Below, piece after piece: positions 9,090 to 17,165 of a stretch of DNA of 64,000 nucleotides; within the stretch, counting starts at the first letter, position 1, and each line of letters starts with the position of its first letter. The stretch is from Sphingomonas sp. QA11. GTDB lineage: Bacteria; Pseudomonadota; Alphaproteobacteria; Sphingomonadales; Sphingomonadaceae. Made by a program: the position numbers and the translations under genes. The DNA lies in NCBI RefSeq assembly GCF_028473665.1, contig NZ_CP098774.1, positions 2,356,001 to 2,420,000 of the forward strand, in the 5' to 3' direction. Under the pieces are notes generated by a model, which was not told where the DNA came from, did not search any database, and saw only the letters and a list, made by a program, of their open reading frames with translations.

Positions 9090-9779
9090 GTGGCATCGCG
9101 CCTCTGGGGACGCCGGATCGGTCAGATCGGCGCGCTGGGCATCGTCCTGGCACTGACCGGCGTGGTCGCCTGGACCTTCGCGCTGAGCTGGCGCCCGTCC
9201 GACAAATATGATTTCCAGGGCGTCGACGTGTCCGAAGACCAGGGCGCGGTCGAATGGCCGACAGTGAAGGCCGGCGGCGCTGACTTCGCGTATCTCAGGG
9301 CGACCTATGGCGCTGACGGGCGGGATGAGCGCTTTGCCGACAACTGGGCGGATGTCTATGCCTCGGGCATGCGCCGCGGTGCGGTCCACGTCTATTCGCT
9401 ATGTCGCCTCGCCGCGGACCAGGCGAATAATTTCAACACCACGGTACCGCGCACGAGCGACGCCCTGCCGCCGGCGGTGGAGATCGATTTCGATCCGGGA
9501 TGCGAGTCGCGGCCGGTTCGCGACGTCGTGCTCGGCGAGTTGCGGCGGTTCCTGACGATGGTCGAAGCGCACAGCGGCAAGCCGACACTGATCAAGATCA
9601 GCAAGCGTTTCGAGGCGAGCTATCAGGTGACGAGCGCCATTCCGCGAACCATCTGGGCGGTACAGGATTTCTTTCCACCCGATTATACGGCAAGGCCCTG
9701 GCGGATGTGGCAGGCGAACGACATGAGACGGATAGATGGAATTGCTGGCCCCGTGCGCTGGAACGTCGTCGCGCCATGA
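9090..9779 (+). CDS. GH25-family lysozyme-like muramidase, membrane anchored
   Basis: 229-aa glycoside hydrolase of the GH25 (Chalaropsis lysozyme) fold, expected to cleave MurNAc-GlcNAc bonds in peptidoglycan. A membrane anchor or signal segment (LGIVLALTGVVAWTFAL, residues 16-32) precedes the catalytic domain. That domain starts GVDVSEDQGAVEW and contains LPPAVEIDFDP, the region that supplies the acidic catalytic pair in the family, and ends with WRMWQAN. GTG 9090 starts four bases after the previous stop. The gene ends in an ATGA overlap with cdd. A role in cell-wall remodelling is inferred. Confidence 0.85.
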   Translation: MASRLWGRRIGQIGALGIVLALTGVVAWTFALSWRPSDKYDFQGVDVSEDQGAVEWPTVKAGGADFAYLRATYGADGRDERFADNWADVYASGMRRGAVHVYSLCRLAADQANNFNTTVPRTSDALPPAVEIDFDPGCESRPVRDVVLGELRRFLTMVEAHSGKPTLIKISKRFEASYQVTSAIPRTIWAVQDFFPPDYTARPWRMWQANDMRRIDGIAGPVRWNVVAP

Positions 9780-10234
9780 CCAGCGATAGCGACGTCCGCG
9801 ATCGCCTGATCGCCGCCGCCCGCGACGCGGCGCACAACGCCCATGCCCCCTATTCGCGCTTCGGCGTCGGCGCGGCGGTGCTGCTGACTGACGGCAGCGT
9901 GGTGACGGGCACGAATTTCGAGAATGCGAGCTACGGCCTGTCGCTGTGCGCCGAGACGGTCGCGCTGGCGACAGTCAATGCACAGGGCCGGCTGCGCGAT
10001 GTCGTCGCGATCGGCGTGATCGGCGGGATGATGGATGGCGACGGCAAGCCCACCGGCACGAAGCCGGTCGGCCCCTGCGGCCGCTGCCGTCAGGTGATCA
10101 ACGAGGCAGCGCAGATGGGCAAGCGCGACATCGCGATATGGTGCGCGGGCGCCGAAGGAGACCTGCATGAGCGGCATCTCCTGTCGGAATTGCTGCCGCA
10201 CGCCTTCGGTCCGGGTGATCTCGGAATCGACTGA
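9776..10234 (+). CDS. cdd: Cytidine deaminase
   Basis: 152-aa pyrimidine-salvage enzyme deaminating cytidine and deoxycytidine. Zinc ligands and the catalytic glutamate are present as CAE (in LSLCAETVAL) and PCGRCRQ; FENASYG and YSRFGVGAAVL are substrate-site motifs. The start codon overlaps the GH25 stop (ATGA), which sets the start. An insertion, GMMDGDGKPTGTKPVG, sits just before the second zinc motif and makes that loop longer than usual. Together with dcd nearby this gives the cell dUTP/uridine supply. Confidence 0.93.
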   Translation: MTSDSDVRDRLIAAARDAAHNAHAPYSRFGVGAAVLLTDGSVVTGTNFENASYGLSLCAETVALATVNAQGRLRDVVAIGVIGGMMDGDGKPTGTKPVGPCGRCRQVINEAAQMGKRDIAIWCAGAEGDLHERHLLSELLPHAFGPGDLGID

Positions 10235-10243
10235 ACCGGGCGC

Positions 10244-10465
10244 TCAGCGACCGAGAATGCCGATCAGACCGATCGTCAGCAAGGTAGCGGTATAGGTGAA
10301 CGCGGCGCGACGGAGTGCCCGCGAGTAACCGCGGCGCAGAAAGAACCAGACGAAGATCACCGGCATTGCGAGCATGCCCAACAGCAATGGCGCGCTCAAT
10401 CGCCTTGGTTCTTCCGGTCCGTCCGCAATCACCCTGTCGTCCCCCCTTACCATATGCAGATCCAT
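10244..10465 (-). CDS. Small membrane protein, hypothetical
   Basis: A 73-aa protein with two predicted membrane segments, LLLGMLAMPVIFVWFFL and YTATLLTIGLIGILG, joined by a short basic loop (RRGYSRALRRA). ATG 10465 has an AGGAT-type ribosome site; the longer frame upstream (to 10564) reads like noncoding sequence. It is convergent with cdd (9-bp gap). The arrangement, an acidic N-terminus followed by two helices, resembles many short orphan membrane proteins of sphingomonads. No function assigned. Confidence 0.65.
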   Translation of the reverse strand: MDLHMVRGDDRVIADGPEEPRRLSAPLLLGMLAMPVIFVWFFLRRGYSRALRRAAFTYTATLLTIGLIGILGR

Positions 10466-10631
10466 ATCCTGACAGCCTGATATCCGTTCATCGACGTCCG
10501 GCGCACAGGCCGGACAAGCAGCCGGTACGACTCCATCGACTCGCAATAGCTGACAGTTCCTCATTCAGTGCAATCGGCCTTGCCCCGAAGAGCCATTCCC
10601 GCGAAAGCGGTCGCCTCAAGGGAGGCTCTCA

Positions 10632-11186
10632 ATGTCGATCATGTCGGACCGGTGGATTCGCGAGCAGGCACTCGCCAACGGAATGATCGAGCCGTTCGTC
10701 GATCGCCAGCAGCGCGACGGATGCATCTCCTACGGCCTGTCATCCTATGGCTATGACGCCCGCGTGTCGGACGAGTTCAAGGTCTTCACCAACATCGACA
10801 GCGTGATCGTCGATCCGAAGGATTTCTCGTCGAACAGCTTCGTCGACCGCAAGACCGATGTGTGCATCATTCCGCCCAACAGCTTCGCGCTGGCTCGGAC
10901 GGTGGAATATTTTCGGGTGCCGCGCGACGTTCTGGTCATCTGCCTCGGCAAATCGACCTATGCGCGCTGCGGCATCATCGTGAACGTCACACCGCTCGAG
11001 CCCGGCTGGGAAGGGCATGTTACGCTGGAATTCTCGAACACCACTCCCCTGCCCGCCAAGATCTATGCGAACGAAGGCGCGTGCCAGTTCCTGTTCCTGG
11101 AGGGCAACGAGCCCTGCGAGACAAGCTACGCCGACCGCTCCGGCAAATATATGGGCCAGCGTGGCGTCACGCTGCCGAGACTCTGA
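10632..11186 (+). CDS. dcd: dCTP deaminase
   Basis: 184-aa homotrimeric enzyme converting dCTP to dUTP for thymidylate synthesis. Family motifs are complete: [34 protein letters not shown], then [19 protein letters not shown] with the catalytic glutamate, and GQRGVTLPR at the C-terminus. A ribosome site (AGGGAGG) lies upstream of ATG 10632. Transcribed divergently from the small membrane protein gene and followed by a gene-free stretch. Confidence 0.95.
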   Translation: MSIMSDRWIREQALANGMIEPFVDRQQRDGCISYGLSSYGYDARVSDEFKVFTNIDSVIVDPKDFSSNSFVDRKTDVCIIPPNSFALARTVEYFRVPRDVLVICLGKSTYARCGIIVNVTPLEPGWEGHVTLEFSNTTPLPAKIYANEGACQFLFLEGNEPCETSYADRSGKYMGQRGVTLPRL

Positions 11187-11502
11187 TCCCGCTGGTTGCA
11201 GCCAAAGCGGAGCGACACGGTCAACCTGGTTCGAACGGAATCGAACCTGTTGCGGATTTCCGATTTTCACGCCTTCACGTGGCTGACGGGTTCAGCCCTG
11301 CTCGAGAGCGCTCCGGTGCATCGAGCGCTAAATCAGAACCACCTGCCCGTTCGTGCCGAGTACAGATCGAACAGGCGCAGCCGTATCGAGAGCTCGTATC
11401 GAGGTACGATTGAAGCGCGAAAGGCTTGTCCCCCCGATACGCCATCTCGACAGGCTCGACGGTTACTCGGGACGAACGGATCGGATTTTACGCACGACGG
11501 TT
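11187..11502. other. Gene-free stretch with inverted repeats downstream of dcd
   Basis: About 316 bp with no convincing gene: the open frames crossing it have no recognisable domain or ribosome site. It holds two perfect 7-bp inverted repeats (GGTTCGA/TCGAACC at 11228-11247 and AGCGCTC/GAGCGCT at 11307-11329). It also holds a short segment around 11445-11480 that reads CTCGACAGGCTCGA ... GACGAACGG, resembling a degenerate copy of a dispersed motif common in sphingomonad intergenic DNA. Confidence 0.5.
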
Positions 11503-11859
11503 CTAACGTGACGACATTTGCCGTGCATCGAGCCGGGAAAGCCCTGCAGTGGCAAGCGTGTGCGACCATGCAGTCCGATCGGCAGTGACGTCCATCAGCG
11601 TATTGGGACGTGCCAGCACAGCCTCGTACAGCACCCGTGCTTCGTCCCGGCGGCCCGTGCCACGATAGACCGCTGCAAGATTCAGCATCAGTTCCGGGCG
11701 TGAGGGATAGATTCTGCGCTCCGCGACCAGCGTACGTTCCGCCGTGCTGAAATCACCCTGCTTGATGGCGATGAAACCGGTGCGGTCGCTTGCGGTGGCA
11801 GCGGTAGCCGCACCCGCCAGGACAATTCCGGCAATCAATACTCCAGAACCGATGCGCAT
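11503..11859 (-). CDS. Secreted tetratricopeptide-repeat-like protein
   Basis: 118-aa exported protein. ATG 11859 has a strong GAGGAG ribosome site and opens a signal peptide (IGSGVLIAGIVLAGAATAATA-SD). The mature part contains one to two TPR-like helical pairs: FIAIKQGDFSTAERTLVAE and PELMLNLAAVYRGTGRRDEA followed by LYEAVL. Such short periplasmic TPR proteins act as protein-interaction scaffolds, but no partner is indicated. It lies downstream of the TonB operon on the same strand, separated from it by a strong terminator, so it is probably transcribed separately. Confidence 0.75.
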   Translation of the reverse strand: MRIGSGVLIAGIVLAGAATAATASDRTGFIAIKQGDFSTAERTLVAERRIYPSRPELMLNLAAVYRGTGRRDEARVLYEAVLARPNTLMDVTADRTAWSHTLATAGLSRLDARQMSSR

Positions 11860-11978
11860 TGCTCTTCTCCTCGACGACCTTTCCTTGAAAGGTTTCACTT
11901 TTGTGACGTTCTTGTGTCACTTTAGTGACTCCGCTGCAATAGAGTTGCAAGCGATACGGGCAACCAACGCCAGACAAC

Positions 11979-12006
11979 AAAAAAGGGCGGCCCCGAAGGA
12001 CCGCCC
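11979..12006 (-). terminator. Rho-independent terminator of the TonB operon
   Basis: Read on the minus strand: a 9-bp stem GGGCGGTCC/GGGCCGCCC (one G-U pair) closed by a TTCG tetraloop and followed by six T residues. It starts 26 bases after the stop of the second exbD. This is the clearest intrinsic terminator in the window. Confidence 0.92.
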
Positions 12007-12031
12007 CATCATGTCGCGCTGATCGGATCGA

Positions 12032-12460
12032 TCAGAAATCGTTGCGATATTGCTCATTGCCGATGAAGCCGAGCTTGGTCACGCCAGAGCGCTTGATGAC
12101 CGCGAGCACTTCATCAACCCGCGCATAACGCGCCTGGGGATCCGGCTGGAAATGCAGCTCCGGCTCCGGATTGATGCTCTTCGTCGCTTCCAGATATTGC
12201 TGGAGAGTGACCTTGTCGACCGGCGCACCGTTCCACGCAATCGTTCCCGCCGGGTCAATCGTGACCTTGTTCTTCTGCGGATCGACCGGTGGCGGCTTGT
12301 TGTTCGGGTCGTTGATCGGAAGATCGACCTTCACTGCGTGCGTCTGGATCGGAATGGTGATGATGAACATGATGAGGAGCACGAGCATGACGTCGATCAA
12401 CGGCGTCGTGTTCAGATCCATCATCGGCTGGCCGTCATCGGAGCCGCCGCTCATTGCCAT
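12032..12460 (-). CDS. exbD: Biopolymer transporter ExbD (second copy)
   Basis: 142-aa inner-membrane component of the TonB energising complex. A short cytoplasmic tail (PMMDLNTTPLIDVML) leads into one membrane helix, VMLVLLIMFIITIP. The Asp in the LIDVML motif is the conserved protonatable residue of ExbD/TolR. The periplasmic domain follows, ending VIKRSGVTKLGFIG. It is the last gene of tonB-exbB-exbD-exbD, 28 bp after the first exbD and just before a strong terminator. Tandem exbD copies also occur in Xanthomonas-type TonB operons. Confidence 0.93.
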   Translation of the reverse strand: MAMSGGSDDGQPMMDLNTTPLIDVMLVLLIMFIITIPIQTHAVKVDLPINDPNNKPPPVDPQKNKVTIDPAGTIAWNGAPVDKVTLQQYLEATKSINPEPELHFQPDPQARYARVDEVLAVIKRSGVTKLGFIGNEQYRNDF

Positions 12461-12488
12461 ATCATATTACTCCTGAAGCTCTGACCGG

Positions 12489-12974
12489 TCACATGCGCTC
12501 GGCGTTGCCGCCGGGCGGAGGCTCGGAAATGAAGCCGACCTTGGCAAAGCCTGCCATCTGCATCGTGTAGATTGCGCCACCAATGCAGCGATACGGCGTG
12601 TTCACGTCACCGCGGATATGAGCCTCGGGAAGCTCCAGATCGGGATTGCCGACACCGCCCTGACGCGCGATCTCGGCCTTCAGCTTCGCGACTGCCCGAT
12701 CGAGCAGTTCCTGATGCCCCACAGGCGCCGTACCCCAGTAGATACCGCAAGAACCATCGGGCTTCTGCAGGATCGAGAGCGACACGTTCTCGGGCTTCGT
12801 GGTCGTGGGATCGTAACGAATGTCGGGAAGCTTCAGCTTCACCGACTGCAGCACGACGGGCACCGCGATCAGGAAGATGATGAGGAGCACCAGCATCACG
12901 TCCACCATCGGGGTCGTGTTGATGTCCGACATCGGTTTTTCTTCGGCGCCGTCGCCGCCAACGCTAATTGCCAT
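12489..12974 (-). CDS. exbD: Biopolymer transporter ExbD (first copy)
   Basis: 161-aa ExbD paralogue with PMSDINTTPMVDVML, a single helix (LVLLIIFLIAVPVVL) and a periplasmic domain somewhat longer than in its neighbour. Two cysteines in the periplasmic part (SCGIYWG and YRCIGG) could form a disulfide; the second ExbD lacks them. The Asp of MVDVML is the expected proton-path residue. It sits between exbB and the second exbD; the two copies share the N-terminal motif but diverge after the helix, suggesting an old duplication with separate roles. Confidence 0.92.
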   Translation of the reverse strand: MAISVGGDGAEEKPMSDINTTPMVDVMLVLLIIFLIAVPVVLQSVKLKLPDIRYDPTTTKPENVSLSILQKPDGSCGIYWGTAPVGHQELLDRAVAKLKAEIARQGGVGNPDLELPEAHIRGDVNTPYRCIGGAIYTMQMAGFAKVGFISEPPPGGNAERM

Positions 12975-13068
12975 TGAGGACTATCCTATCCTTGCAACTG
13001 GGCCACCGGGGAAACTCCGGGGGCGAGAGGCGGGACGACGCCAACGCGGCGCGCGCCCCGCCCCGTCA

Positions 13069-13848
13069 TCAGCGTGCTGCCGTGGTGGTCGCAGCCGCCG
13101 GCTTGGCTGCCGGAGCCGCACCCTTGCGGGCAGCAGCTGCCGGGCGAACCGCGCCGTCCGACGCCAGATAGCCGAGCACGTCGTTCGAGAACGCGTTCAG
13201 GTCTTCGGCGATCGACTTGTTGCGACGCTGCAGCCAGTTATAGGCGAGCACCGCCGGAACGGCGACGACGAGACCGAGAGCGGTCATGATCAGCGCCTCA
13301 CCGACCGGGCCGGCAACGGCGTCGATCGAAGCCTGACCGGCCGCGCCGATCTTGATGAGCGCGCGGTAGATGCCGATAACCGTACCGAACAGACCGATGA
13401 ACGGTGCGGTCGCGCCGACGGTCGCCAGGAACGCCAGGCCCGAGTTGAGCTGCGAGTTGATCGACGCTTCCGAACGGGCGAGCGAGCCGTGCAGCCAGTC
13501 ATGAGCCTCGACCGGATCGGTCAGGCGGGTGTGCTGCTCCTGAGCCGACAGGCCGTCGTCGACGATCTGCTTGTAGGCCGAGTTCTTCTCGAGCTTGGCC
13601 GACGCTTCACGCAGGCTGTTGTTGTTCCAGAAGCCACCACTCACGCGCTTGTGCTGATTGATCACCTTCTGCTGCTCGAACAGCTTGGTGAACAGGATGT
13701 AGAGCGAGACGAAAAGCATCAGCACCAGGATGCCGAACACGGTCTGCGAGATCAGGCCGCCTTCGCGGAGCGCCGGGATCAGGCCGTAAGGATTTTCGCC
13801 CTTGGGGGCGGCTGCTGCGGCGCCGGCCGCAAGGATGGTGGTGAGCAT
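13069..13848 (-). CDS. exbB: TonB-system proton channel ExbB (MotA/TolQ/ExbB family)
   Basis: 259-aa inner-membrane protein forming, with ExbD, the proton channel that powers TonB. Three membrane segments are visible: TVFGILVLMLFVSLYILF, LAFLATVGATAPFIGLFGTVIGIY and ALIMTALGLVVAVPAVLAYN. The second and third carry the family signatures (GLFGTVxGI and the AL..TALGLxVAIPA pattern). The C-terminal tail is Ala/Lys rich (AAARKGAAPAAKPAAA) and probably disordered. It follows tonB by 89 bp in the operon. Confidence 0.94.
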   Translation of the reverse strand: MLTTILAAGAAAAAPKGENPYGLIPALREGGLISQTVFGILVLMLFVSLYILFTKLFEQQKVINQHKRVSGGFWNNNSLREASAKLEKNSAYKQIVDDGLSAQEQHTRLTDPVEAHDWLHGSLARSEASINSQLNSGLAFLATVGATAPFIGLFGTVIGIYRALIKIGAAGQASIDAVAGPVGEALIMTALGLVVAVPAVLAYNWLQRRNKSIAEDLNAFSNDVLGYLASDGAVRPAAAARKGAAPAAKPAAATTTAAR

Positions 13849-13937
13849 TTAGTTGGTTTCCTCTAGGCTGTATTTTTTACTGTCAGGTCTATCCAGAAAC
13901 GGCCCGGGGCATGGCGCACCGGGCCGAATCCCTATCG

Positions 13938-14597
13938 TCAATTTTCAGGCAATACCCAACGGACCGGCAGCGTTGCCGTCGACACGGTCGGCTGACCGTT
14001 CTCGTCCTTGGCCGGGGTATAGCGCACCCTGCTGCGCGCGATGCGGCACGTCGTGTCGTCGAGCGAGCTGTTACCGCTCGACGTCGTGATGCTGCATGCA
14101 CTCACGCGGCCATCGGCGCCCACCGTCAGCTTCGCAACGACTCGACCCTGAGCACCGGCGCGAATCGCCTCCGATGGATAGGCATCGTCATTGAAGAACT
14201 GGCCGGGGTTACCCTTCAGGCCCGCTGCCTGCGAGATGCGAGGCGGCGCGGGTGGAGGTGGCGGCGGCGCTGCGACCGGCGTCGGGACGAAGACCGGCGG
14301 CGGAGCCTGCACTGTCTGGATGACGACTTGCGGCGGCGCCTGAGTCTGCACGATCGGCGGCGGCGAGACGACCGGAGGCGGCTCGAGCGGCTGATCTGGC
14401 GGAGGGGGCGGCGGCTCGTCGGGTGGCGGGGGTGGCGGCTCCTCGACGTCGAAGGTCTTCAACTTCTCCGACATCGCTTTCACGTATTTGTACGTGAGTC
14501 CGGTGACGAAGGCGTAGCCCATGACGGCGACAATCACCGACACGATCACGATCGCCACCACGCGGTTGCCGCTTACATTACGGTCAGCATAAGCCAT
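13938..14597 (-). CDS. tonB: Energy transducer TonB
   Basis: 219-aa protein that transmits the ExbBD proton force to outer-membrane TonB-dependent receptors. An N-terminal membrane helix (VVAIVIVSVIVAVMGYAFV) is followed by a Pro/Glu-rich periplasm-spanning segment (residues ~52-125, long P runs). The C-terminal TonB domain contains YPSEAIRAGAQGRVVAKLTV and the RVRYTPAKDENG strand. TonB domain cysteines (ACSITTS, TTCRIAR) are typical of sphingomonad TonBs. It is first in the operon; the 225-bp divergent region upstream should hold its promoter. Confidence 0.93.
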   Translation of the reverse strand: MAYADRNVSGNRVVAIVIVSVIVAVMGYAFVTGLTYKYVKAMSEKLKTFDVEEPPPPPPDEPPPPPPDQPLEPPPVVSPPPIVQTQAPPQVVIQTVQAPPPVFVPTPVAAPPPPPPAPPRISQAAGLKGNPGQFFNDDAYPSEAIRAGAQGRVVAKLTVGADGRVSACSITTSSGNSSLDDTTCRIARSRVRYTPAKDENGQPTVSTATLPVRWVLPEN

Positions 14598-14787
14598 TCA
14601 GAAACGAAACTCCTCTATCCGTACACGACGCGAACCGCCGATCCGTAACGTCCGTTCGTCCGATCTGCCTGTCGTGGGCTGATGTATCCTTGGACAGGGG
14701 CGATCCTATATGACCCCCCAAACCCTGACGCAAACGCTTTGTCTCACGCAACAAACGTACAATCCCGACGTGGCAGAATTATTTCTG

Positions 14788-14793
14788 TATAAT
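14788..14793 (+). promoter_or_regulatory. Possible -10 element upstream of the 14822 gene
   Basis: A perfect TATAAT lies 28 bp before ATG 14822 in the otherwise GC-rich tonB divergent region, in a locally AT-rich patch. I see no good -35 match at the right spacing, so this is a suggestion only. Confidence 0.35.
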
Positions 14794-14821
14794 ATCGGAA
14801 CGAACGCGTAACCCATAGCGA

Positions 14822-15673
14822 ATGATTTCAGCTCCGAAACTCGTGCTTGCGATGGCCTTCGCGGCGGCCGCAACTGGTGCCTCAGCCCAGCAAAGACCGC
14901 AGATTCCCGCCGATTCGGTGGTAATCGCCCCGCCCTACGCCGACTATGCTGATCTGGTTCTCGCGGCCCCCGCGATCATCGATGCGACCATTCGAAGCTC
15001 CACCCGCCTGAAGGGCCCGGATGCCGCCGGCGTAGCCGCCAACATGGCCCGGCTCTATGTCGAAGCAGACGTGCTCGCACTGATTCGCGGCACTGCAGCA
15101 TTGCCGCCGCGAATCGCTTATGTGCTTGATGTGCCTGTGAATGCGCGCGGGAAACTGCCGAAATTGCGCAAGCTCCGTGTCCTGCTGTTTGCCCGGCCCG
15201 TTCCGGGTAACTCAACTCTCGTTCAACTCGTCCGCCCCGATGCCCAGCGCGACTGGACGCCCGGCGCGGATGCGTTGACCCGGCGAATCATCCAGGAAAC
15301 GCTCAGTCCCGATGCCCCCCCGAAGGTGACCGGGATCGGCAACGCATTCCATGTCACCGGCGATCTGCCCGGATCAGGCGAAACCCAGATATTCCTCACC
15401 ACCGCAGACAGCCGGCCTGTTTCGATCGGCATCCAGCGGACGCCCGGCGAACAGCCGCGCTGGTCAGTTGCGTTGAGCGAGCTTGTCGGCGAGGGCGCCG
15501 TGCCGCCGGCGCGCGATACCTTGTTATGGTATCGCCTCGCCTGCGCCTTGCCGCCGGAGCTCCCCGCGTCGAGCCTGACGTCGCTCAGCGATAGCGACGC
15601 GGCCATCGCGCGCGAGGATTACCGCCTGGTGATTCGCTCGCTCGGTCCCTGCAACCGGGGCGGTGGCCGCTAA
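14822..15673 (+). CDS. Secreted hypothetical protein
   Basis: 283-aa exported protein. The signal peptide (LVLAMAFAAAATGASA-QQ) is clear, and the mature part begins RPQIPADSVVIAPPYADYADLVL. A middle stretch rich in basic residues (ARGKLPKLRKLRVLLFARP) is followed by a domain ending ARDTLLWYRLACALP. I do not recognise the family; it looks like a conserved sphingomonad periplasmic protein. It is divergent from tonB, which hints at, but does not show, a link with envelope transport. Its stop overlaps the stop of the convergent small gene by four bases. Confidence 0.78.
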   Translation: MISAPKLVLAMAFAAAATGASAQQRPQIPADSVVIAPPYADYADLVLAAPAIIDATIRSSTRLKGPDAAGVAANMARLYVEADVLALIRGTAALPPRIAYVLDVPVNARGKLPKLRKLRVLLFARPVPGNSTLVQLVRPDAQRDWTPGADALTRRIIQETLSPDAPPKVTGIGNAFHVTGDLPGSGETQIFLTTADSRPVSIGIQRTPGEQPRWSVALSELVGEGAVPPARDTLLWYRLACALPPELPASSLTSLSDSDAAIAREDYRLVIRSLGPCNRGGGR

Positions 15674-16011
15674 ATTTCGGGTGCGACCCTGAGGATCTGG
15701 CCTGTCGTCGACCGCGCGGCGGCTAGGAAGCGCGCAGCGGCGGCGACATCGCCCTCTTCCGCCCCCGCCATTACGTCGATCGCCCCGATTCGAGTATACG
15801 ATGCAAGTTCGACGGCGAGAGGCCCGATCGCAGCGACCAACATCGCGCGCTCGATCGCGGGCACCGACGAATCGAGCAGGAGAAGGACGATGTCGGCCTT
15901 CGCCGCGCGAAGGTGCTGCACGGTCTCCCCTGCCCGTCCCGCTTCGGCCGTGACAAGGATCGCGCCCGTGGCCGTCGCAAGCGATTCGCGAACGGCCGCC
16001 TCGATGCTCAT
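15670..16011 (-). CDS. Small Rossmann-like protein downstream of folB
   Basis: 113-aa protein starting MSIEAAVRESL. It alternates strand-like and helix-like segments (GAILVTAEAGR, ADIVLLLLDSSVP, GAIDVMAGAEEGDVAAAARFLAAAR), resembling the tail of a short-chain dehydrogenase without the catalytic Tyr-Lys pair. The start overlaps the folB stop by four bases (ATGA type), so it is translationally coupled to folB, and I infer a pterin- or envelope-linked accessory role only from that. ATG 16011 is chosen on this overlap. Confidence 0.7.
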   Translation of the reverse strand: MSIEAAVRESLATATGAILVTAEAGRAGETVQHLRAAKADIVLLLLDSSVPAIERAMLVAAIGPLAVELASYTRIGAIDVMAGAEEGDVAAAARFLAAARSTTGQILRVAPEI

Positions 16012-16394
16012 TTCCGGTGACGGACGAGCGTGATGCCGATTGATTCGCCAGCTTCGGCAATGGCCAGCTTGACGATCTTGATCTGCACCCGCGCAACACG
16101 CTTGTCTTGGAGGAACAGAGTTTCGGCGATATGATCGGCCACACCTTCGACCAAGGTGAAATGCACCCCTTCGGGCAGCGCCGTCGTCGCGGCCCGCTTC
16201 AGATCCAGATAATTCTTCGTCGCGCCCAGCGGCGAATCCGGGGCGAAATGCGCCGGACAATCGAGATCGACCGTCAACGAAATCCGCAGCGGCTGCGGCA
16301 GATGGGTTTCTTCGGAATAGATGCCGGTGAGAACCGGCACCTCCAGATCATGCACTTCAAGGCTGAGACGATCGTCCAAGCGTGGCCCTTTCAT
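16008..16394 (-). CDS. folB: Dihydroneopterin aldolase
   Basis: 128-aa folate-pathway enzyme converting dihydroneopterin to 6-hydroxymethyl-dihydropterin and glycolaldehyde. Recognisable features are VLTGIYSEETHLPQPLRISL (with the conserved active-site Glu and the E..xxQ pattern), DLKRAATTALPEGVHFTLVEGVADHIAE, and the terminal KIVKLAIAEAGESIGITLVR containing the catalytic Lys region. ATG 16394 fits the usual family length; longer in-frame starts read into the neighbouring gene. Downstream gene overlaps. Confidence 0.88.
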   Translation of the reverse strand: MKGPRLDDRLSLEVHDLEVPVLTGIYSEETHLPQPLRISLTVDLDCPAHFAPDSPLGATKNYLDLKRAATTALPEGVHFTLVEGVADHIAETLFLQDKRVARVQIKIVKLAIAEAGESIGITLVRHRK

Positions 16395-16440
16395 GGTGTG
16401 GCGGGCGCCATAGCAGATGAGGAAGCAGTGGAAAGCCGCC

Positions 16441-17073
16441 TCAGGCCGCGGCACTTGGCCGTGCGCTGGCCGCCGCATGCCAGCGCGCGACCGAACGACA
16501 ATCCTCGGGTACCTGGAATTTGGCGGCGCGAGCGAAATCGATCGTCACGAGCGCGGAGATATCGGCGAAGCTGAAGGTGTCGGTCGCGATCCAGTCGCGA
16601 TCCGCCAGCCGGACGTCGAGCGCCTCGACGAAAGCGCCCCACATGATCAGCCCACGCGCACCCAGCTCGGGAATCTGCGGCATCGCCGGCCATTTGCCCG
16701 GTGCCGCACGATCCTGGAAGGCGGGATGGACGTTGCGAAAGGCATAGACGGCGGCGGCATATCCGTCCGATTCGATTCGGCGAGTCCAGGATTCGATCCG
16801 GCCGATGTCGAGGGCCGTGCTCCCGAACAGTGCGGGTTCCGGGTGCAGCGCCTCGAAATAGCGGCAGATCGCAGCCGATTCGCAGATGACCTCACCATCG
16901 TCGAGCTCAAGCGCTGGCACCGCGCCGCGCGGGTTCACGGCGAGATAGGGATCCGAAAGCTGCTCGTTCCGGCGGAGATCCACCATCACGCGTTGGATCT
17001 CGATGCCCTTCTCGGCAAGGAAGATGCGCACCCGGCGCGGGCTTGGGGCGAATTCGGCATCATACAGCTTCAT
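16441..17073 (-). CDS. Glutathione S-transferase family protein
   Basis: 210-aa GST. The N-terminal thioredoxin-like domain begins MKLYDAEFAPSPRRVRIFLAEKG and has the cis-Pro glutathione site VNPRGAVPALEL followed by the ICESAAICRYFE motif that contacts the gamma-glutamyl group. The helical domain follows (LGARGLIMWGAFVEALDVRL, then FSFADISALVTIDF with the N-capping box). Substrate is unknown; the theta/beta-like layout is common in alphaproteobacterial detoxification GSTs. ATG 17073 matches the family start. Confidence 0.9.
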   Translation of the reverse strand: MKLYDAEFAPSPRRVRIFLAEKGIEIQRVMVDLRRNEQLSDPYLAVNPRGAVPALELDDGEVICESAAICRYFEALHPEPALFGSTALDIGRIESWTRRIESDGYAAAVYAFRNVHPAFQDRAAPGKWPAMPQIPELGARGLIMWGAFVEALDVRLADRDWIATDTFSFADISALVTIDFARAAKFQVPEDCRSVARWHAAASARPSAAA

Positions 17074-17165
17074 CGCGCGCCTCCAATTCGGCTTGCGTTC
17101 AGGCGCACCACCGCTAAAGCGCGCGGCCCCGTGCGTCCATGCCGGGACTCGCAGGAGCAACCATA

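Noticed and set aside
11196..11588. 130-codon plus-strand frame after dcd
   Set aside because: No domain or ribosome site and it runs antisense into the TPR-like gene; judged chance.
12820..13866. 348-codon frame antisense to exbB/exbD
   Set aside because: It spans the two real genes and their gap, with no gene-like start and no domain.
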